The position numbers were made by a program, and so were the translations under genes. DNA of 52,275 nt from Streptomyces sp. SM11. GTDB taxonomy: Bacteria > Actinomycetota > Actinomycetes > Streptomycetales > Streptomycetaceae. Shown here piece by piece: positions 20,282 through 28,636 of the stretch (position 1 is its first letter; every line of letters starts with the position of its first letter). The stretch is from contig NZ_NEUE01000116.1 in NCBI RefSeq assembly GCF_002910905.1, positions 1-52,275 of the forward strand, in the 5' to 3' direction. The notes beneath the pieces are model-generated. The model saw only the letters and a program-made list of their open reading frames with translations, did no database searches and was not told the origin of the DNA.

Positions 20282-21217
20282 TTAGAAATACCCCTCGCGC
20301 TTGCGGTCTTCCATCGCGGCCTCGGACATCTTGTCGTCGGCGCGGGTCGCGCCCCGCTCGGTGAGCCGGGAGGCGGCGATCTCGGTGATCACGGCGTCCA
20401 GCGTGGTGGCGTCGGAGTCGACGGCCCCGGTACAGGACATGTCGCCGACCGTGCGGTAGCGCACCAGACGGGTCTCGGTGGACTCGTGCTCCTTGGGCCC
20501 GCCCCAGTGCCCCGCCGTCAGCCACATGCCGGCGCGGTTGAAGACCTCGCGCTCGTGGGCGAAGTAGATCTCCGGGAGCTCGATGCCCTCGCGCTCGATG
20601 TACTGCCAGACGTCCAGCTCGGTCCAGTTGGAGATCGGGAAGACCCGGACGTGCTCGCCGGGGGCGTGCCGGCCGTTGTACAGCTGCCACAGCTCGGGCC
20701 GCTGGCGGCGCGGGTCCCACTGCGAGAACTCGTCGCGCAGCGAGAAGACCCGCTCCTTGGCGCGTGCCTTCTCCTCGTCGCGCCGCCCGCCGCCGAACAC
20801 CGCGTCGAAGCGGTGCTGCTGGATCGCCTCGGTGAGCGGGACTGTCTGGAGCGGGTTGCGGGTGCCGTCGGGGCGCTCACGGAGCTTCCCGGCGTCGATG
20901 TACTCCTGCACGGAGGCGACGTGCAGCCGCAGCCCGTGCTTCTTCACCGTGCGGTCGCGGTACTCCAGGACCTCGGGGAAGTTGTGCCCGGTGTCCACGT
21001 GCAGCAGCGTGAACGGCACCGGCGCGGGCGCGAACGCCTTGAGCGCCAGGTGCAGCATCACGATGGAGTCCTTGCCGCCGGAAAACAGGATCACCGGCCG
21101 CTCGAACTCACCCGCGACCTCGCGGAAGATGTGGACCGCCTCCGACTCCAGGGAGTCCAGGTGGCTGAGCGCGTACGGGTTGACGGTGCCATCCGGCACG
21201 GTGGCGACGGTGCTCAC
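20282..21217 (-). CDS. cysD: sulfate adenylyltransferase subunit 2
   Basis: This 311-residue catalytic subunit of ATP sulfurylase belongs to the PAPS-reductase-like ATP pyrophosphatase fold. The P-loop-like motif VILFSGGKDSIVMLHLALKA is at about residues 40-60, followed by LLHVDTGHNFPEV. The conserved C-terminus is KMSEAAMEDRKREGYF. The GTG at 21217 overlaps the cysC stop by four bases (GTGA), which fixes the start. A long upstream extension of the frame overlaps cysC and is not real. Confidence 0.96.
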   Translation of the reverse strand: MSTVATVPDGTVNPYALSHLDSLESEAVHIFREVAGEFERPVILFSGGKDSIVMLHLALKAFAPAPVPFTLLHVDTGHNFPEVLEYRDRTVKKHGLRLHVASVQEYIDAGKLRERPDGTRNPLQTVPLTEAIQQHRFDAVFGGGRRDEEKARAKERVFSLRDEFSQWDPRRQRPELWQLYNGRHAPGEHVRVFPISNWTELDVWQYIEREGIELPEIYFAHEREVFNRAGMWLTAGHWGGPKEHESTETRLVRYRTVGDMSCTGAVDSDATTLDAVITEIAASRLTERGATRADDKMSEAAMEDRKREGYF

Positions 21218-21759
21218 GCCAGGCCCCTCTCGGTGAGCAGCGCGTGGAGCGCCGCTGCGGACTCCTGCACGGTCTGCTGGTGCGACTCGATCCGCAGGTC
21301 GGGTGATTCGGGGGCCTCGTAGGGGTCGTCGACCCCGGTGAGACCGCTGATCTCGCCGGCCGCCTGCTTGGCGTAAAGACCCTTCACATCGCGTACGGAG
21401 CACACCTCGACGGGCGTCGCGACGTGCACCTCCAGGTAGGTGGTGGACTCGGTGGCGTGCCGCTTGCGGACGGCCTCGCGGCTGTCGGCGAACGGGGCGA
21501 TGACGGGGACCAGCACCTTCACGCCGTTGGCGGCGAGCAGTTCGGCGACGAAGCCGATCCGGGCCACGTTGGTGTGCCGGTCCTCGCGGGAGAAGCCGAG
21601 GCCCGCGGAGAGGAACTCGCGGATCTCGTCGCCGTCGAGCACCTCCACCCGGTGGCCGTCGGTCCGCAGCCGGCCCGCCAGCTCGTACGCGATGGTGGTC
21701 TTGCCCGCGCTCGGCAGACCGGTCAGCCAGATCGTGGCTCCCGTCTCCGTCACGCTCAT
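21214..21759 (-). CDS. cysC: adenylyl-sulfate kinase
   Basis: This 181-residue APS kinase phosphorylates APS to PAPS. The Walker A is WLTGLPSAGKTTIAYEL (about residues 11-27), then LDGDEIREFLSAGLGFSREDR, and the lid region KGLYAKQAAGEISGLTGVDD contains the family GLY-K pattern. The ATG at 21759 has AGGAGA 8 bases upstream; an alternative ATG at 21783 would overlap the cysH stop. CysH in this operon looks like an APS reductase, so CysC probably makes PAPS for other sulfotransfer uses rather than for sulfate reduction. Confidence 0.95.
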   Translation of the reverse strand: MSVTETGATIWLTGLPSAGKTTIAYELAGRLRTDGHRVEVLDGDEIREFLSAGLGFSREDRHTNVARIGFVAELLAANGVKVLVPVIAPFADSREAVRKRHATESTTYLEVHVATPVEVCSVRDVKGLYAKQAAGEISGLTGVDDPYEAPESPDLRIESHQQTVQESAAALHALLTERGLA

Positions 21760-21782
21760 CGAAGTCTCCTGATCAGTCGTCA

Positions 21783-22499
21783 TCAGCCGTGCAGCCCGCA
21801 TTCGGTCTTGCCCCGTCCGGCCCAGCGGCCGGCCCGTGCGTCCTCGCCCTCCAGCACCCGGCGGGTGCAGGGCGTGCAGCCGACGGAGGCGTAACCGTCC
21901 ATCAGTAGCGGGTTGGTGAGCACCCCGTGCTCGGCGACGTAGGCGTCCACGTCGTCCTGGGTCCAGCGGGCGATGGGGGAGACCTTCACCTTGCGGCGCT
22001 TGGCGTCCCAGCCCACGACCGGGGTGTTCGCCCGGGTCGGGGACTCGTCGCGGCGCAGGCCCGTCGCCCACGCGGCGTACGCGGTCAGGCCGTCCTCCAA
22101 CGGCTTGACCTTGCGCAGCGCGCAGCACAGGTCGGGGTCGCGGTCGTGCAGCTTCTCGCCGTGCTCCGCGTCCTGCTCGGCGACGGTCCGCCGGGGGGTG
22201 ATCGTGATGACGTTGACGTCCATCACGGCGTCCACCGCGTCCCGGGTCCCGATGGTCTCCGGGAAGTGGTAGCCGGTGTCCAGGAACACCACGTCCACAC
22301 CCGGCATCACCCGCGAGGCCAGGTGCGCGACCACGGCGTCCTCCATCGAGGAGGTGACGCAGAAGCGCGCCCCGAAGGTGTCGGTCGCCCACTTCAGGAT
22401 CTCGGTGGCGGAGGCGTCCTCAAGCTCCCGGCCCACCCGCTCGGCCAGCTCCCGAAGCTCTTCGTCGTTGAGCTGTCCGGTCAGCAGAGTGTCCGTCAT
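21783..22499 (-). CDS. cysH: adenylyl-sulfate (APS) reductase, Fe-S type
   Basis: This 238-residue reductase converts APS to sulfite and AMP. The nucleotide-binding region is FCVTSSMEDAVVAHLASR (about residues 51-68), followed by VVFLDTGYHFPET. The Cys pairs typical of [4Fe-4S] assimilatory APS reductases are present: DLCCALRKVKPL near 129 and GCTPCTRRV near 211. The catalytic C-terminal Cys is in KTECGLHG. The Fe-S Cys pairs separate it from PAPS-only reductases. It overlaps the Zn-ribbon gene by ATGA, so the two are translationally coupled. Confidence 0.95.
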   Translation of the reverse strand: MTDTLLTGQLNDEELRELAERVGRELEDASATEILKWATDTFGARFCVTSSMEDAVVAHLASRVMPGVDVVFLDTGYHFPETIGTRDAVDAVMDVNVITITPRRTVAEQDAEHGEKLHDRDPDLCCALRKVKPLEDGLTAYAAWATGLRRDESPTRANTPVVGWDAKRRKVKVSPIARWTQDDVDAYVAEHGVLTNPLLMDGYASVGCTPCTRRVLEGEDARAGRWAGRGKTECGLHG

Positions 22500-22675
22500 G
22501 TCCGGTCCCCTTCAACGTCGTTGCGCTGCACGCCCCGGGTCAGCAGCCCCAGGAACTTCAGCTGGAACGCACGGTTGCAGGAAGCGCATTCCCAGGCGCC
22601 GTGACCGGTCTCGTTGGGGCGCAGGTCCTCGTCGCCGCAGTACGGGCAGTAGAACGGCGCGGCTCGCTCGCTCAT
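22496..22675 (-). CDS. small zinc-ribbon protein in sulfur operon
   Basis: This 59-residue protein carries two CxxC knuckles, CPYCGDED at residues 10-17 and CASCNRAF at 30-37, spaced like a rubredoxin/zinc-ribbon. The C-terminus FLGLLTRGVQRNDVEGDRT is basic and polar. ATGA overlaps on both sides, with the sulfite reductase upstream and cysH downstream, show it is an integral part of the operon. Its function is not known to me; electron delivery (rubredoxin-like) or help with Fe-S or siroheme enzyme assembly are possibilities suggested only by position and the Cys pattern. Confidence 0.88.
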   Translation of the reverse strand: MSERAAPFYCPYCGDEDLRPNETGHGAWECASCNRAFQLKFLGLLTRGVQRNDVEGDRT

Positions 22676-24369
22676 GACAGCGACTCCGCACTGGCGCGCG
22701 CCGCCCAGGCCGCGAAGCGCTCGCCGTCCTCGCGCTCCTCCTGGAAGCGGCCGAGCACCCGCTCGACGTAGTCCGGCAGTTCGGCCGAAGTGACCTTCAG
22801 CCCGCGGACCTTGCGGCCGAACCCGGCCTCCAGGCCGAGCGCCCCGCCGAGGTGTACCTGGTAGCCCTCGACCTGGTTGCCGCTGTCGTCCAGCATCAGC
22901 TGGCCCTTGAGGCCGATGTCGGCGACCTGGATACGGGCGCAGGCGTTCGGGCAGCCGTTGATGTTGATGGTGATCGGGTGGTCGAACTCCGGGATGCGGC
23001 GCTCCAGTTCGTCGATGAGGGAAGCACCGCGCGCCTTCGTCTCGACGATCGCCAGCTTGCAGAACTCGATGCCGGTGCAGGCCATCGTGCCGCGCCGGAA
23101 CGGGGACGGGGTGACCTTGAGGTCGAGCGCCTCCAGGCCGGCGACCAGGGACTCCACCTGCTCCTCGGCCACGTCCAGCACGATCATCTTCTGCTCGGCG
23201 GTGGTCCGTACCCGGCCGGAGCCGTGCGCGTCGGCCAGCTCGGCGATCTTGGTGAGCGTGGAGCCGTCGACCCGGCCCACCCGCGCGGCGAAGCCGACGT
23301 AGAAGCGGCCGTCCTTCTGCCGGTGCACCCCGAGGTGGTCGCGCCAGGTCTGGGTGGGCTGCTCGGGCGCGGGCCCGTCGGTCAGCCTGCGCTGGAGGTA
23401 CTCGTCCTCCAGCACCTGGCGGAACTTCTCCGGGCCCCAGTCGGCGACCAGGAACTTCAGCCGGGCCCGGGTGCGCAGCCGGCGGTAGCCGTAGTCGCGG
23501 AAGATCCCGATGACCCCGCCGTACACGTCGGCCACGTCGTCCAGCGGTACCCAGGCGCCGAGCCGCACCCCGAGCTTGGGGTTGGTGGAGAGGCCGCCGC
23601 CGACCCAGAGGTCGAAGCCGGGTCCGTGCTCCGGGTGGTTCACGCCGACGAACGCGATGTCGTTGATCTCGTGCGCCACGTCCAGCTGCGGGGAGCCGGA
23701 GACCGCGGACTTGAACTTGCGCGGCAGGTTGGAGAAGTCGGGGTTGCCGATGAACCGGCGCTGGATCTCGTCGATGGCGGGCGTGCCGTCGATGATCTCG
23801 TTCTCGGCGATGCCCGCGACGGGCGAGCCGAGGATCACGCGGGGGGTGTCTCCGCAGGCCTCGGTGGTGGACAGGCCCACCTCTTCGAGCCGCCGCCAGA
23901 TCTCCGGCACGTCCTCGATGCGAATCCAGTGGTACTGCACGTTCTGCCGGTCGGTGAGGTCGGCGGTGCCGCGCGCGAACTCCTGCGAGACCTCCCCGAT
24001 CACCCGCAGCTGCTGCGTGGTCAGCCGGCCGCCGTCGATGCGGACGCGCAGCATGAAGTACCTGTCGTCCAGCTCCTCCGGCTCCAGCACGGCCGTCTTG
24101 CCGCCGTCGATGCCGGGCTTGCGCTGGGTGTACAGCCCCCACCAGCGCATGCGTCCGCGCAGGTCGTTCGGGTCGATGGAGTCGAAGCCGCGCTTGGAGT
24201 AGATCGTCTCAATACGTGTCCGTACGTTGAGACCGTCATCGTCCTTCTTGAACTGCTCGTTCCCGTTCAGGGGGGTGTGGTGTCCCACGGCCCACTGACC
24301 CTCGCCACGGTGGCGTCCGGCCTTGCGGCGAGGCGTGGTGGTCGCAGGCTGTTCTGGGGTAGCGGCCAT
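22672..24369 (-). CDS. sirA: ferredoxin-type sulfite reductase (nitrite/sulfite reductase family)
   Basis: This 565-residue siroheme/[4Fe-4S] enzyme reduces sulfite to sulfide with six electrons. Two ferredoxin-like substrate domains alternate with the siroheme domains. The four cluster ligands appear as CTGIEFC (near residue 430) and NINGCPNAC (near 475). The siroheme-binding arginines lie in the TDRQNVQYHWIRIED region. The ATG at 24369 follows GAAGGACG, and the upstream frame lacks quality. Context (cysH, cysC, cysD, cysN, sirohydrochlorin chelatase) favours sulfite over nitrite. It is the first full gene after a leader peptide. Confidence 0.94.
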   Translation of the reverse strand: MAATPEQPATTTPRRKAGRHRGEGQWAVGHHTPLNGNEQFKKDDDGLNVRTRIETIYSKRGFDSIDPNDLRGRMRWWGLYTQRKPGIDGGKTAVLEPEELDDRYFMLRVRIDGGRLTTQQLRVIGEVSQEFARGTADLTDRQNVQYHWIRIEDVPEIWRRLEEVGLSTTEACGDTPRVILGSPVAGIAENEIIDGTPAIDEIQRRFIGNPDFSNLPRKFKSAVSGSPQLDVAHEINDIAFVGVNHPEHGPGFDLWVGGGLSTNPKLGVRLGAWVPLDDVADVYGGVIGIFRDYGYRRLRTRARLKFLVADWGPEKFRQVLEDEYLQRRLTDGPAPEQPTQTWRDHLGVHRQKDGRFYVGFAARVGRVDGSTLTKIAELADAHGSGRVRTTAEQKMIVLDVAEEQVESLVAGLEALDLKVTPSPFRRGTMACTGIEFCKLAIVETKARGASLIDELERRIPEFDHPITININGCPNACARIQVADIGLKGQLMLDDSGNQVEGYQVHLGGALGLEAGFGRKVRGLKVTSAELPDYVERVLGRFQEEREDGERFAAWAARASAESLS

Positions 24370-24484
24370 GACAATACGTCCTTCGGGACTGCGGGAGGGC
24401 GGCTCTGAGCTGCACACTCGCGCTGAGGCGCGGCGGTGCGCAGGGGCGGTTCAGAGGTAAGAGGGGGCGGCGGTGCTGGGACTC

Positions 24485-24568
24485 TCAGCCCGCCGGACAG
24501 ATGGCGCTGGACATGCGGCCGAGGTCGACGTGGCGTCGACTCACCAAGGCAATTCCAGTTCCAGACAT
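24485..24568 (-). CDS. cysteine-containing leader peptide of the sulfur operon
   Basis: An ATG at 24568 opens a 27-codon frame ending in TGA at 24485-24487. The peptide begins MSGTGIALVSRRHVDLGR and ends MSSAICPAG. It matches from memory the small putative leader peptides found upstream of sulfite reductase genes across Streptomyces. The single Cys lies four codons before the stop. By analogy with cysteine-responsive upstream ORFs described in mycobacteria, stalling at the Cys codon could control expression of the downstream operon. The gap to the sulfite reductase ATG is 115 bp, enough for alternative RNA structures. Confidence 0.85.
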   Translation of the reverse strand: MSGTGIALVSRRHVDLGRMSSAICPAG

Positions 24569-24707
24569 GACGGAAGCGTGTCACGCGCAACTCTGAGCAG
24601 TCCACCACTATCCGCTATGTGGACGACTTGGTCTTGAAGGATGAGATGCTGTGGTGCTCGTCACGGGGTGCGCCTGGGCATTAGCGACAAGACGCCCACA
24701 CGGGAAA

Positions 24708-24747
24708 CCCTGAGGGCGGTGGAGCGACCGCTCCACCGCCCTCAGGG
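24708..24747 (-). terminator. 18-bp perfect hairpin after GNAT gene
   Basis: Arms CCCTGAGGGCGGTGGAGC (24708-24725) and GCTCCACCGCCCTCAGGG (24730-24747) are fully complementary around a 4-nt loop. On the minus strand the hairpin comes 11 bases after the GNAT stop and is followed by TTTCCCG. It separates that gene from the sulfur operon promoter. Confidence 0.8.
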
Positions 24748-24758
24748 GTCACGGATGA

Positions 24759-25355
24759 TCAGGAGGCGTACGCCCCGGGCCACGGACCGGGCGTCGCCAC
24801 CTCGGGCTCCACCTCGGTCTTCGTGTCGAAGAGCCGGAAGCCGCGCCGCAGGTAGTTGTCCATCGCGTGCGGTCCGTCCTTCGAGCAGGTGTGCAGCCAG
24901 ACCCGCTTCGTCGCCGGCCGCTCCGGCCAGCGCTCGGCCAGGTCCCAGGCGCGCGCCACCCCGTACGAGAGGAGGTGACCGCCGATCCGTCGCCCACGGA
25001 ACGCCGGGATCAGCCCGAAGTACATGATCTCGACCACACCGTCGCCCTGCGGGTCCAGCTCGACGTACCCGGCCGGCGTCCCGTTCAGGTACGCCACCCA
25101 GGTCTCCGCCCCGGGCCGCTGCAGAGTCTCCTGCCACTGGGAGTACGTCATGTCCAGCCGGTCGGTCCACCGGATGTCGCCGCCCACGGAGGCGTAGAGG
25201 AAGCGGCTGAACTCCGGCAACGGAACCTCGGACCGGACGATGCGCACATCACCCTCCGGCGCGAGCGCCGGGCGGAGATCGGCGGGCGAGGTCTGCTCCA
25301 GCGACCAGACGGTCACCTCGGTGGTCGGCGCTGCGGGCTGCGGGGTGTCACTCAT
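24759..25355 (-). CDS. GNAT family N-acetyltransferase
   Basis: This 198-residue acetyltransferase shows the acetyl-CoA-binding motif A as EIMYFGLIPAFRGRRIGGHL (about residues 108-127), with the R-x-x-R-I-G pyrophosphate loop. The later HTCSKDGPHAMDNYLRRGF fits motif B. The acceptor is unknown. The ATG at 25355 gives a natural N-terminus (MSDTPQPAAPTTEVTVWSLE). It is monocistronic, with its own terminator. Confidence 0.88.
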   Translation of the reverse strand: MSDTPQPAAPTTEVTVWSLEQTSPADLRPALAPEGDVRIVRSEVPLPEFSRFLYASVGGDIRWTDRLDMTYSQWQETLQRPGAETWVAYLNGTPAGYVELDPQGDGVVEIMYFGLIPAFRGRRIGGHLLSYGVARAWDLAERWPERPATKRVWLHTCSKDGPHAMDNYLRRGFRLFDTKTEVEPEVATPGPWPGAYAS

Positions 25356-25437
25356 GACGGCCAGAAAACCATGCCGCCGCACGTCGGTGCACGGCGGCCC
25401 CCACGTTGGACCGACCGACCGTGCGCAGCGCCCCCGC

Positions 25438-26733
25438 TCAAGTGGCCTGCGCCGCCCTGCGGGCCTCCGCCACCACCGGCGCGAGGGAGTGGGGCAGCAG
25501 ATCCGCACGGTGCTCCGGGTGGATCACCTCCACCTCCACCCCGTCCCCGAAGCGGTACGGGCGGTGGGCCAGGACCTCCGCCAGCTGACGCCGCAGCCGG
25601 GAGACCTCGGCCCGGACCGTCACCGTCCGGGTCGCGTCCCCGAAGATGTCCCCCGCCAGCTCCGAGGCCGTCCGCCCCTGCCGGTGCACCGCCAGCGCGT
25701 ACAACAGCTCCGCGTGGCGCGGCGAGAGCCGCTGCGTGCGGCTCCCCAGCGGCCCGGTCAGATGCACGGCGAGCGTCCGGGACCGGCTCAAATCCAGCAC
25801 CACCCGGCGCGGCGCCCCCCGCGTCCCGCCGTCGTCCACCTGCACCAGCCAGCCGCCCGGCAGCGGCTCGACCTGGCACATACCGAGCGAGGGCAGCCAC
25901 ACCGGACCCGGTCGCAGCGACTTCGGCAGCGGCAGCCGGTCCACCGGGGCCATCCCGGTCACCGCCGCCAGCCGTCCGTGCACGTCCACCGCCAGCGCCC
26001 GCCCGCCGATCCGGCACAGGATCGGCGCGGCCACCGCGCGCAGCCGCTCGATCTCCGCCAGGTGGCGGATACGGATCTCACCCTCGGCGAGCCGGGCCAC
26101 CGAGTCGACCAGGGCCAGCGTCGCCGGATGGAAGGTGGACGCGGGACCGCTGATGTCCACGATCCCTATCAGCCGGCCGTCGCGCGGATCCCGCACCGGG
26201 GCCGCCGCACAGGTCCAGCTGTGCAGCGCCCGGATGAAGTGCTCGGCCGAGTGGACCTGGATGGGGACCCGGACGGCCAGCGCCGTTCCGATCGCGTTCG
26301 TCCCGGTCGCCGCCTCGGCCCAGGCGGCCCCCTCCTCCAGGCAGATGTCGTGGGCCCGGCGCAGCACCCCCGTGTTGCCCTGCCGCCACAGCACCCGGCC
26401 CTCGGTGTCGGTCACCACCATGATCTGCTGCGCGACATCCGCGATCGAAGCCAGCCCCGCCCGCAGCAACGGCATCAGCTCGCCGAGCGCCGTGCTGTGG
26501 CGCCGGTACTCGATCTCGTCCGCCTGCAGCAGCTCGCTCTCCGGCGACTGGTCGGGGTCGATGCCACTGCGCACCACGCGGTCCCAGGAGGCGTCGATCT
26601 CCGCCCGGGGCGCGACCTCGGACCGTGCCCCCGCCAGCCGCTCCTCCCGCGCCAGGTGGAGCAACCGGGTCGCCCGGCGGCCCGCCCCCTGGCCCGTCAC
26701 CCGGACCACCCCCGCAGAACCCGTGTCCGTCAT
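25438..26733 (-). CDS. GAF-domain transcriptional regulator with C-terminal winged helix
   Basis: This 431-residue protein resembles the N-terminal half of AcoR-type activators: an ASWDRVVRSGIDPDQ helix (about residues 49-63), then a GAF sensor spanning roughly 90-250. The typical GTNAIGTALAVRVPIQVHSAEHF segment is present, split near residue 147. It has no AAA+ domain. Instead the C-terminus (about 345-431) looks like a winged helix: RLSPRHAELLYALAVHRQGR, then RTVTVRAEVSRLRRQLAE. The ATG at 26733 is preceded by a G-rich ribosome site. The ligand and targets are unknown; an inverted repeat upstream may be its autoregulatory site. Confidence 0.82.
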   Translation of the reverse strand: MTDTGSAGVVRVTGQGAGRRATRLLHLAREERLAGARSEVAPRAEIDASWDRVVRSGIDPDQSPESELLQADEIEYRRHSTALGELMPLLRAGLASIADVAQQIMVVTDTEGRVLWRQGNTGVLRRAHDICLEEGAAWAEAATGTNAIGTALAVRVPIQVHSAEHFIRALHSWTCAAAPVRDPRDGRLIGIVDISGPASTFHPATLALVDSVARLAEGEIRIRHLAEIERLRAVAAPILCRIGGRALAVDVHGRLAAVTGMAPVDRLPLPKSLRPGPVWLPSLGMCQVEPLPGGWLVQVDDGGTRGAPRRVVLDLSRSRTLAVHLTGPLGSRTQRLSPRHAELLYALAVHRQGRTASELAGDIFGDATRTVTVRAEVSRLRRQLAEVLAHRPYRFGDGVEVEVIHPEHRADLLPHSLAPVVAEARRAAQAT

Positions 26734-26824
26734 GGTCTCCGTCCCCCCCCCGAACGCCTTCCGATCCCCGGCCCGGCCCATCCTGCCGTTCACCTGGCCC
26801 GACCGCCGGTCAGTCCACACAATG

Positions 26825-26842
26825 GTTGCAACCCTTTGCAAC
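26825..26842. promoter_or_regulatory. inverted repeat upstream of the GAF regulator
   Basis: GTTGCAA-CCCT-TTGCAAC is a perfect inverted repeat, and its left half is embedded in the palindrome GGTTGCAACC (26824-26833). It lies about 92 bp upstream of the regulator ATG in a comparatively AT-rich patch, as expected of an operator. Which protein binds it is unknown. Confidence 0.5.
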
Positions 26843-26981
26843 TCTGGCGATGTCCTGCGGGTCCGTACGAGAGTGGCGGAACACTGTGCGCCGGGCCTGT
26901 CCCGGTCGCCCGGTGTTGCACGAGCGTGGAGGGTGGTGCCGTGTCGGCGCAGCATCACCCTCCGTCGCCTCCTCCCGATTG

Positions 26982-28619
26982 CTACGCGACGGCAGGCCGG
27001 GCCCGCACCACCACCGATGCCAGGTCCAGACTGTGCGGCAGTGTCCCGAACGCCGAGCCCCAGTCCCCGCCCAGACGCGAGGCGCAGAACGCGTCGGACA
27101 CCTCCGGCGGAGCCCAGCGCACCAGCAGCGAACCCTGGAGCACCAGCGCGATCCGCTCCACCAGCCGCCGCGCCCGCGCCTCGATGCCCTCCAGATCGGC
27201 CAGCTCCGTCAGCAGGCCCTTGATCGCCGCGTCCAGCCGGTGGTCCGCCCCGCGCGCCTTGCCGACCTCGCGCAGGAACGCGTTCAGCGCCTTCGGCTCC
27301 CGCTGCAGGGCCCGCAGCACATCCAGCGCCTGCACATTGCCCGAGCCCTCCCAGATCGAGTTGAGCGGCGCCTCGCGCAGCAGCCGGGGCATCCCGGACT
27401 CCTCCACGTACCCGTTGCCGCCCAGGCATTCCAGCGCCTCACCGACGACCGCCGTACACCGCTTGGTGACCCAGTACTTCGCGGCGGGCACCGCCAGCCG
27501 CAGGAAGGCCCGCTCCTCCTCGGTGTCCGTGTCGTACGCCGAGGCCAGCCGCATCGCCAGCACCGTCGCCGCCTCCGACTCCAGCGCCAGATCCGCCAGA
27601 ACGTTGCGCATCAGCGGCTTGTCGATCAGCAGCCCGCCGAACGCGCCGCGGTAGGCGCTGTGATGGATCGCCTGTGCCACCGCCTGCCGCATCAGCGCCG
27701 CCGAACCCACCACGCAGTCGAGCCGGGTGGCCGCCACCATCTCGATGATGGTGCGCACCCCGCGCCCCTCCTCACCGACCCGGCGGGCCCAGGTCCCGTC
27801 GAACTCGACCTCGCCGGACGCGTTGGACCGGTTGCCGAGCTTGTCCTTGAGCCGCTGGATCGCGAAGACGTTGCGCGTACCGTCCGGGAGCACGCGCGGC
27901 ACCAGGAAGCAGCTCAGTCCGCCCGGCGCCCGCGCCAGTACCAGGAAGCCGTCCGACATCGGCGCCGAGCAGAACCACTTGTGCCCGGTGAGCAGATACT
28001 CGCCCTTGCCGGACAGCGGCTCCGCCCGCGTCGTGTTGGACCGCACGTCGGTGCCGCCCTGCTTCTCGGTCATGCCCATCCCGAGGAGCACCCCGCTCTT
28101 CTGCCCGGCGGGCCGCAGCCCCTCCTCGTACGCGTGCGAGGTCAGCAGCGGCTCCCACTCGGCGGCCAGCGCCGGATCGGTCCGCAGCGCGGGCACCGCG
28201 GCATGCGTCATCGACAGCGGGCAGCCGTGCCCCGCCTCGGCCTGCGTCCAGACCAGGAACCCCGCGGCACGCCGCACATGACCGGCCGGACGCCCCCAGG
28301 CATCCGTCAGCCCGGCCTCGACCGCGTGCCCCAGCAGCCGGTGCCAGGCCGGATGGAACTCCACTTCGTCGATGCGATGCCCGTAACGGTCGTGGGTGCG
28401 CAGTACGGGCGGATACGCGTTCGCCTGCTCACCCCATTCCCGGGCCTGGGCGGAGCCAGCGGACCGGCCGAGCTCCCCGAGCTCCTCCAGTGCCCCGGGC
28501 AGGACCCCGGGCACGATGTGCCGCTCGACGGCCTCGGACAGAGCCAGGTCGGAGGCGAAGACGTCATAGCCGACCAGCGGCGGAACCTGATTGGTCACTG
28601 TGTGGGTGGTGGCTGCCAT
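26982..28619 (-). CDS. AidB-like acyl-CoA dehydrogenase
   Basis: This 545-residue flavoprotein has the acyl-CoA dehydrogenase fold with the AidB-type N-terminus TNQVPPLVGYDVFASDLALS. FAD and substrate regions are visible in GMGMTEKQGGTDVRSNTTRA (about residues 180-199) and KWFCSAPMSDGFLVLARA. The C-terminal domain has GNGYVEESGMPRLLREAPLN and SIWEGSGNVQALDVLRAL. E. coli AidB is induced by alkylation and binds DNA; whether this protein oxidises acyl-CoA or acts like AidB is open. An Ada-AlkA alkylation-repair gene is in the same window, 18 kb away. The transcript is probably leaderless from a promoter shared with the divergent gene. Confidence 0.88.
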   Translation of the reverse strand: MAATTHTVTNQVPPLVGYDVFASDLALSEAVERHIVPGVLPGALEELGELGRSAGSAQAREWGEQANAYPPVLRTHDRYGHRIDEVEFHPAWHRLLGHAVEAGLTDAWGRPAGHVRRAAGFLVWTQAEAGHGCPLSMTHAAVPALRTDPALAAEWEPLLTSHAYEEGLRPAGQKSGVLLGMGMTEKQGGTDVRSNTTRAEPLSGKGEYLLTGHKWFCSAPMSDGFLVLARAPGGLSCFLVPRVLPDGTRNVFAIQRLKDKLGNRSNASGEVEFDGTWARRVGEEGRGVRTIIEMVAATRLDCVVGSAALMRQAVAQAIHHSAYRGAFGGLLIDKPLMRNVLADLALESEAATVLAMRLASAYDTDTEEERAFLRLAVPAAKYWVTKRCTAVVGEALECLGGNGYVEESGMPRLLREAPLNSIWEGSGNVQALDVLRALQREPKALNAFLREVGKARGADHRLDAAIKGLLTELADLEGIEARARRLVERIALVLQGSLLVRWAPPEVSDAFCASRLGGDWGSAFGTLPHSLDLASVVVRARPAVA

Positions 28620-28624
28620 GCCGA

Positions 28625-28631
28625 TACGGTA
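28625..28631. promoter_or_regulatory. symmetric bidirectional -10 element for two leaderless genes
   Basis: The 7-bp element TACGGTA reads TACGGT on the plus strand (28625-28630) and TACCGT on the minus strand (28631-28626). Exactly 6 bases separate each -10 from its start codon: GTG at 28637 on the plus strand and ATG at 28619 on the minus strand. The start codons are only 17 bp apart, so both genes are probably transcribed leaderless from one shared element of the TAnnnTA type. Confidence 0.6.
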
Positions 28632-28636
28632 AGGAG

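Noticed and set aside
22852..24408. 518-codon plus-strand open frame opposite the sulfite reductase
   Set aside because: Composition is low-complexity Val/Gly/Leu/Asp, it has no ribosome site, and the opposite strand encodes a clear siroheme enzyme.
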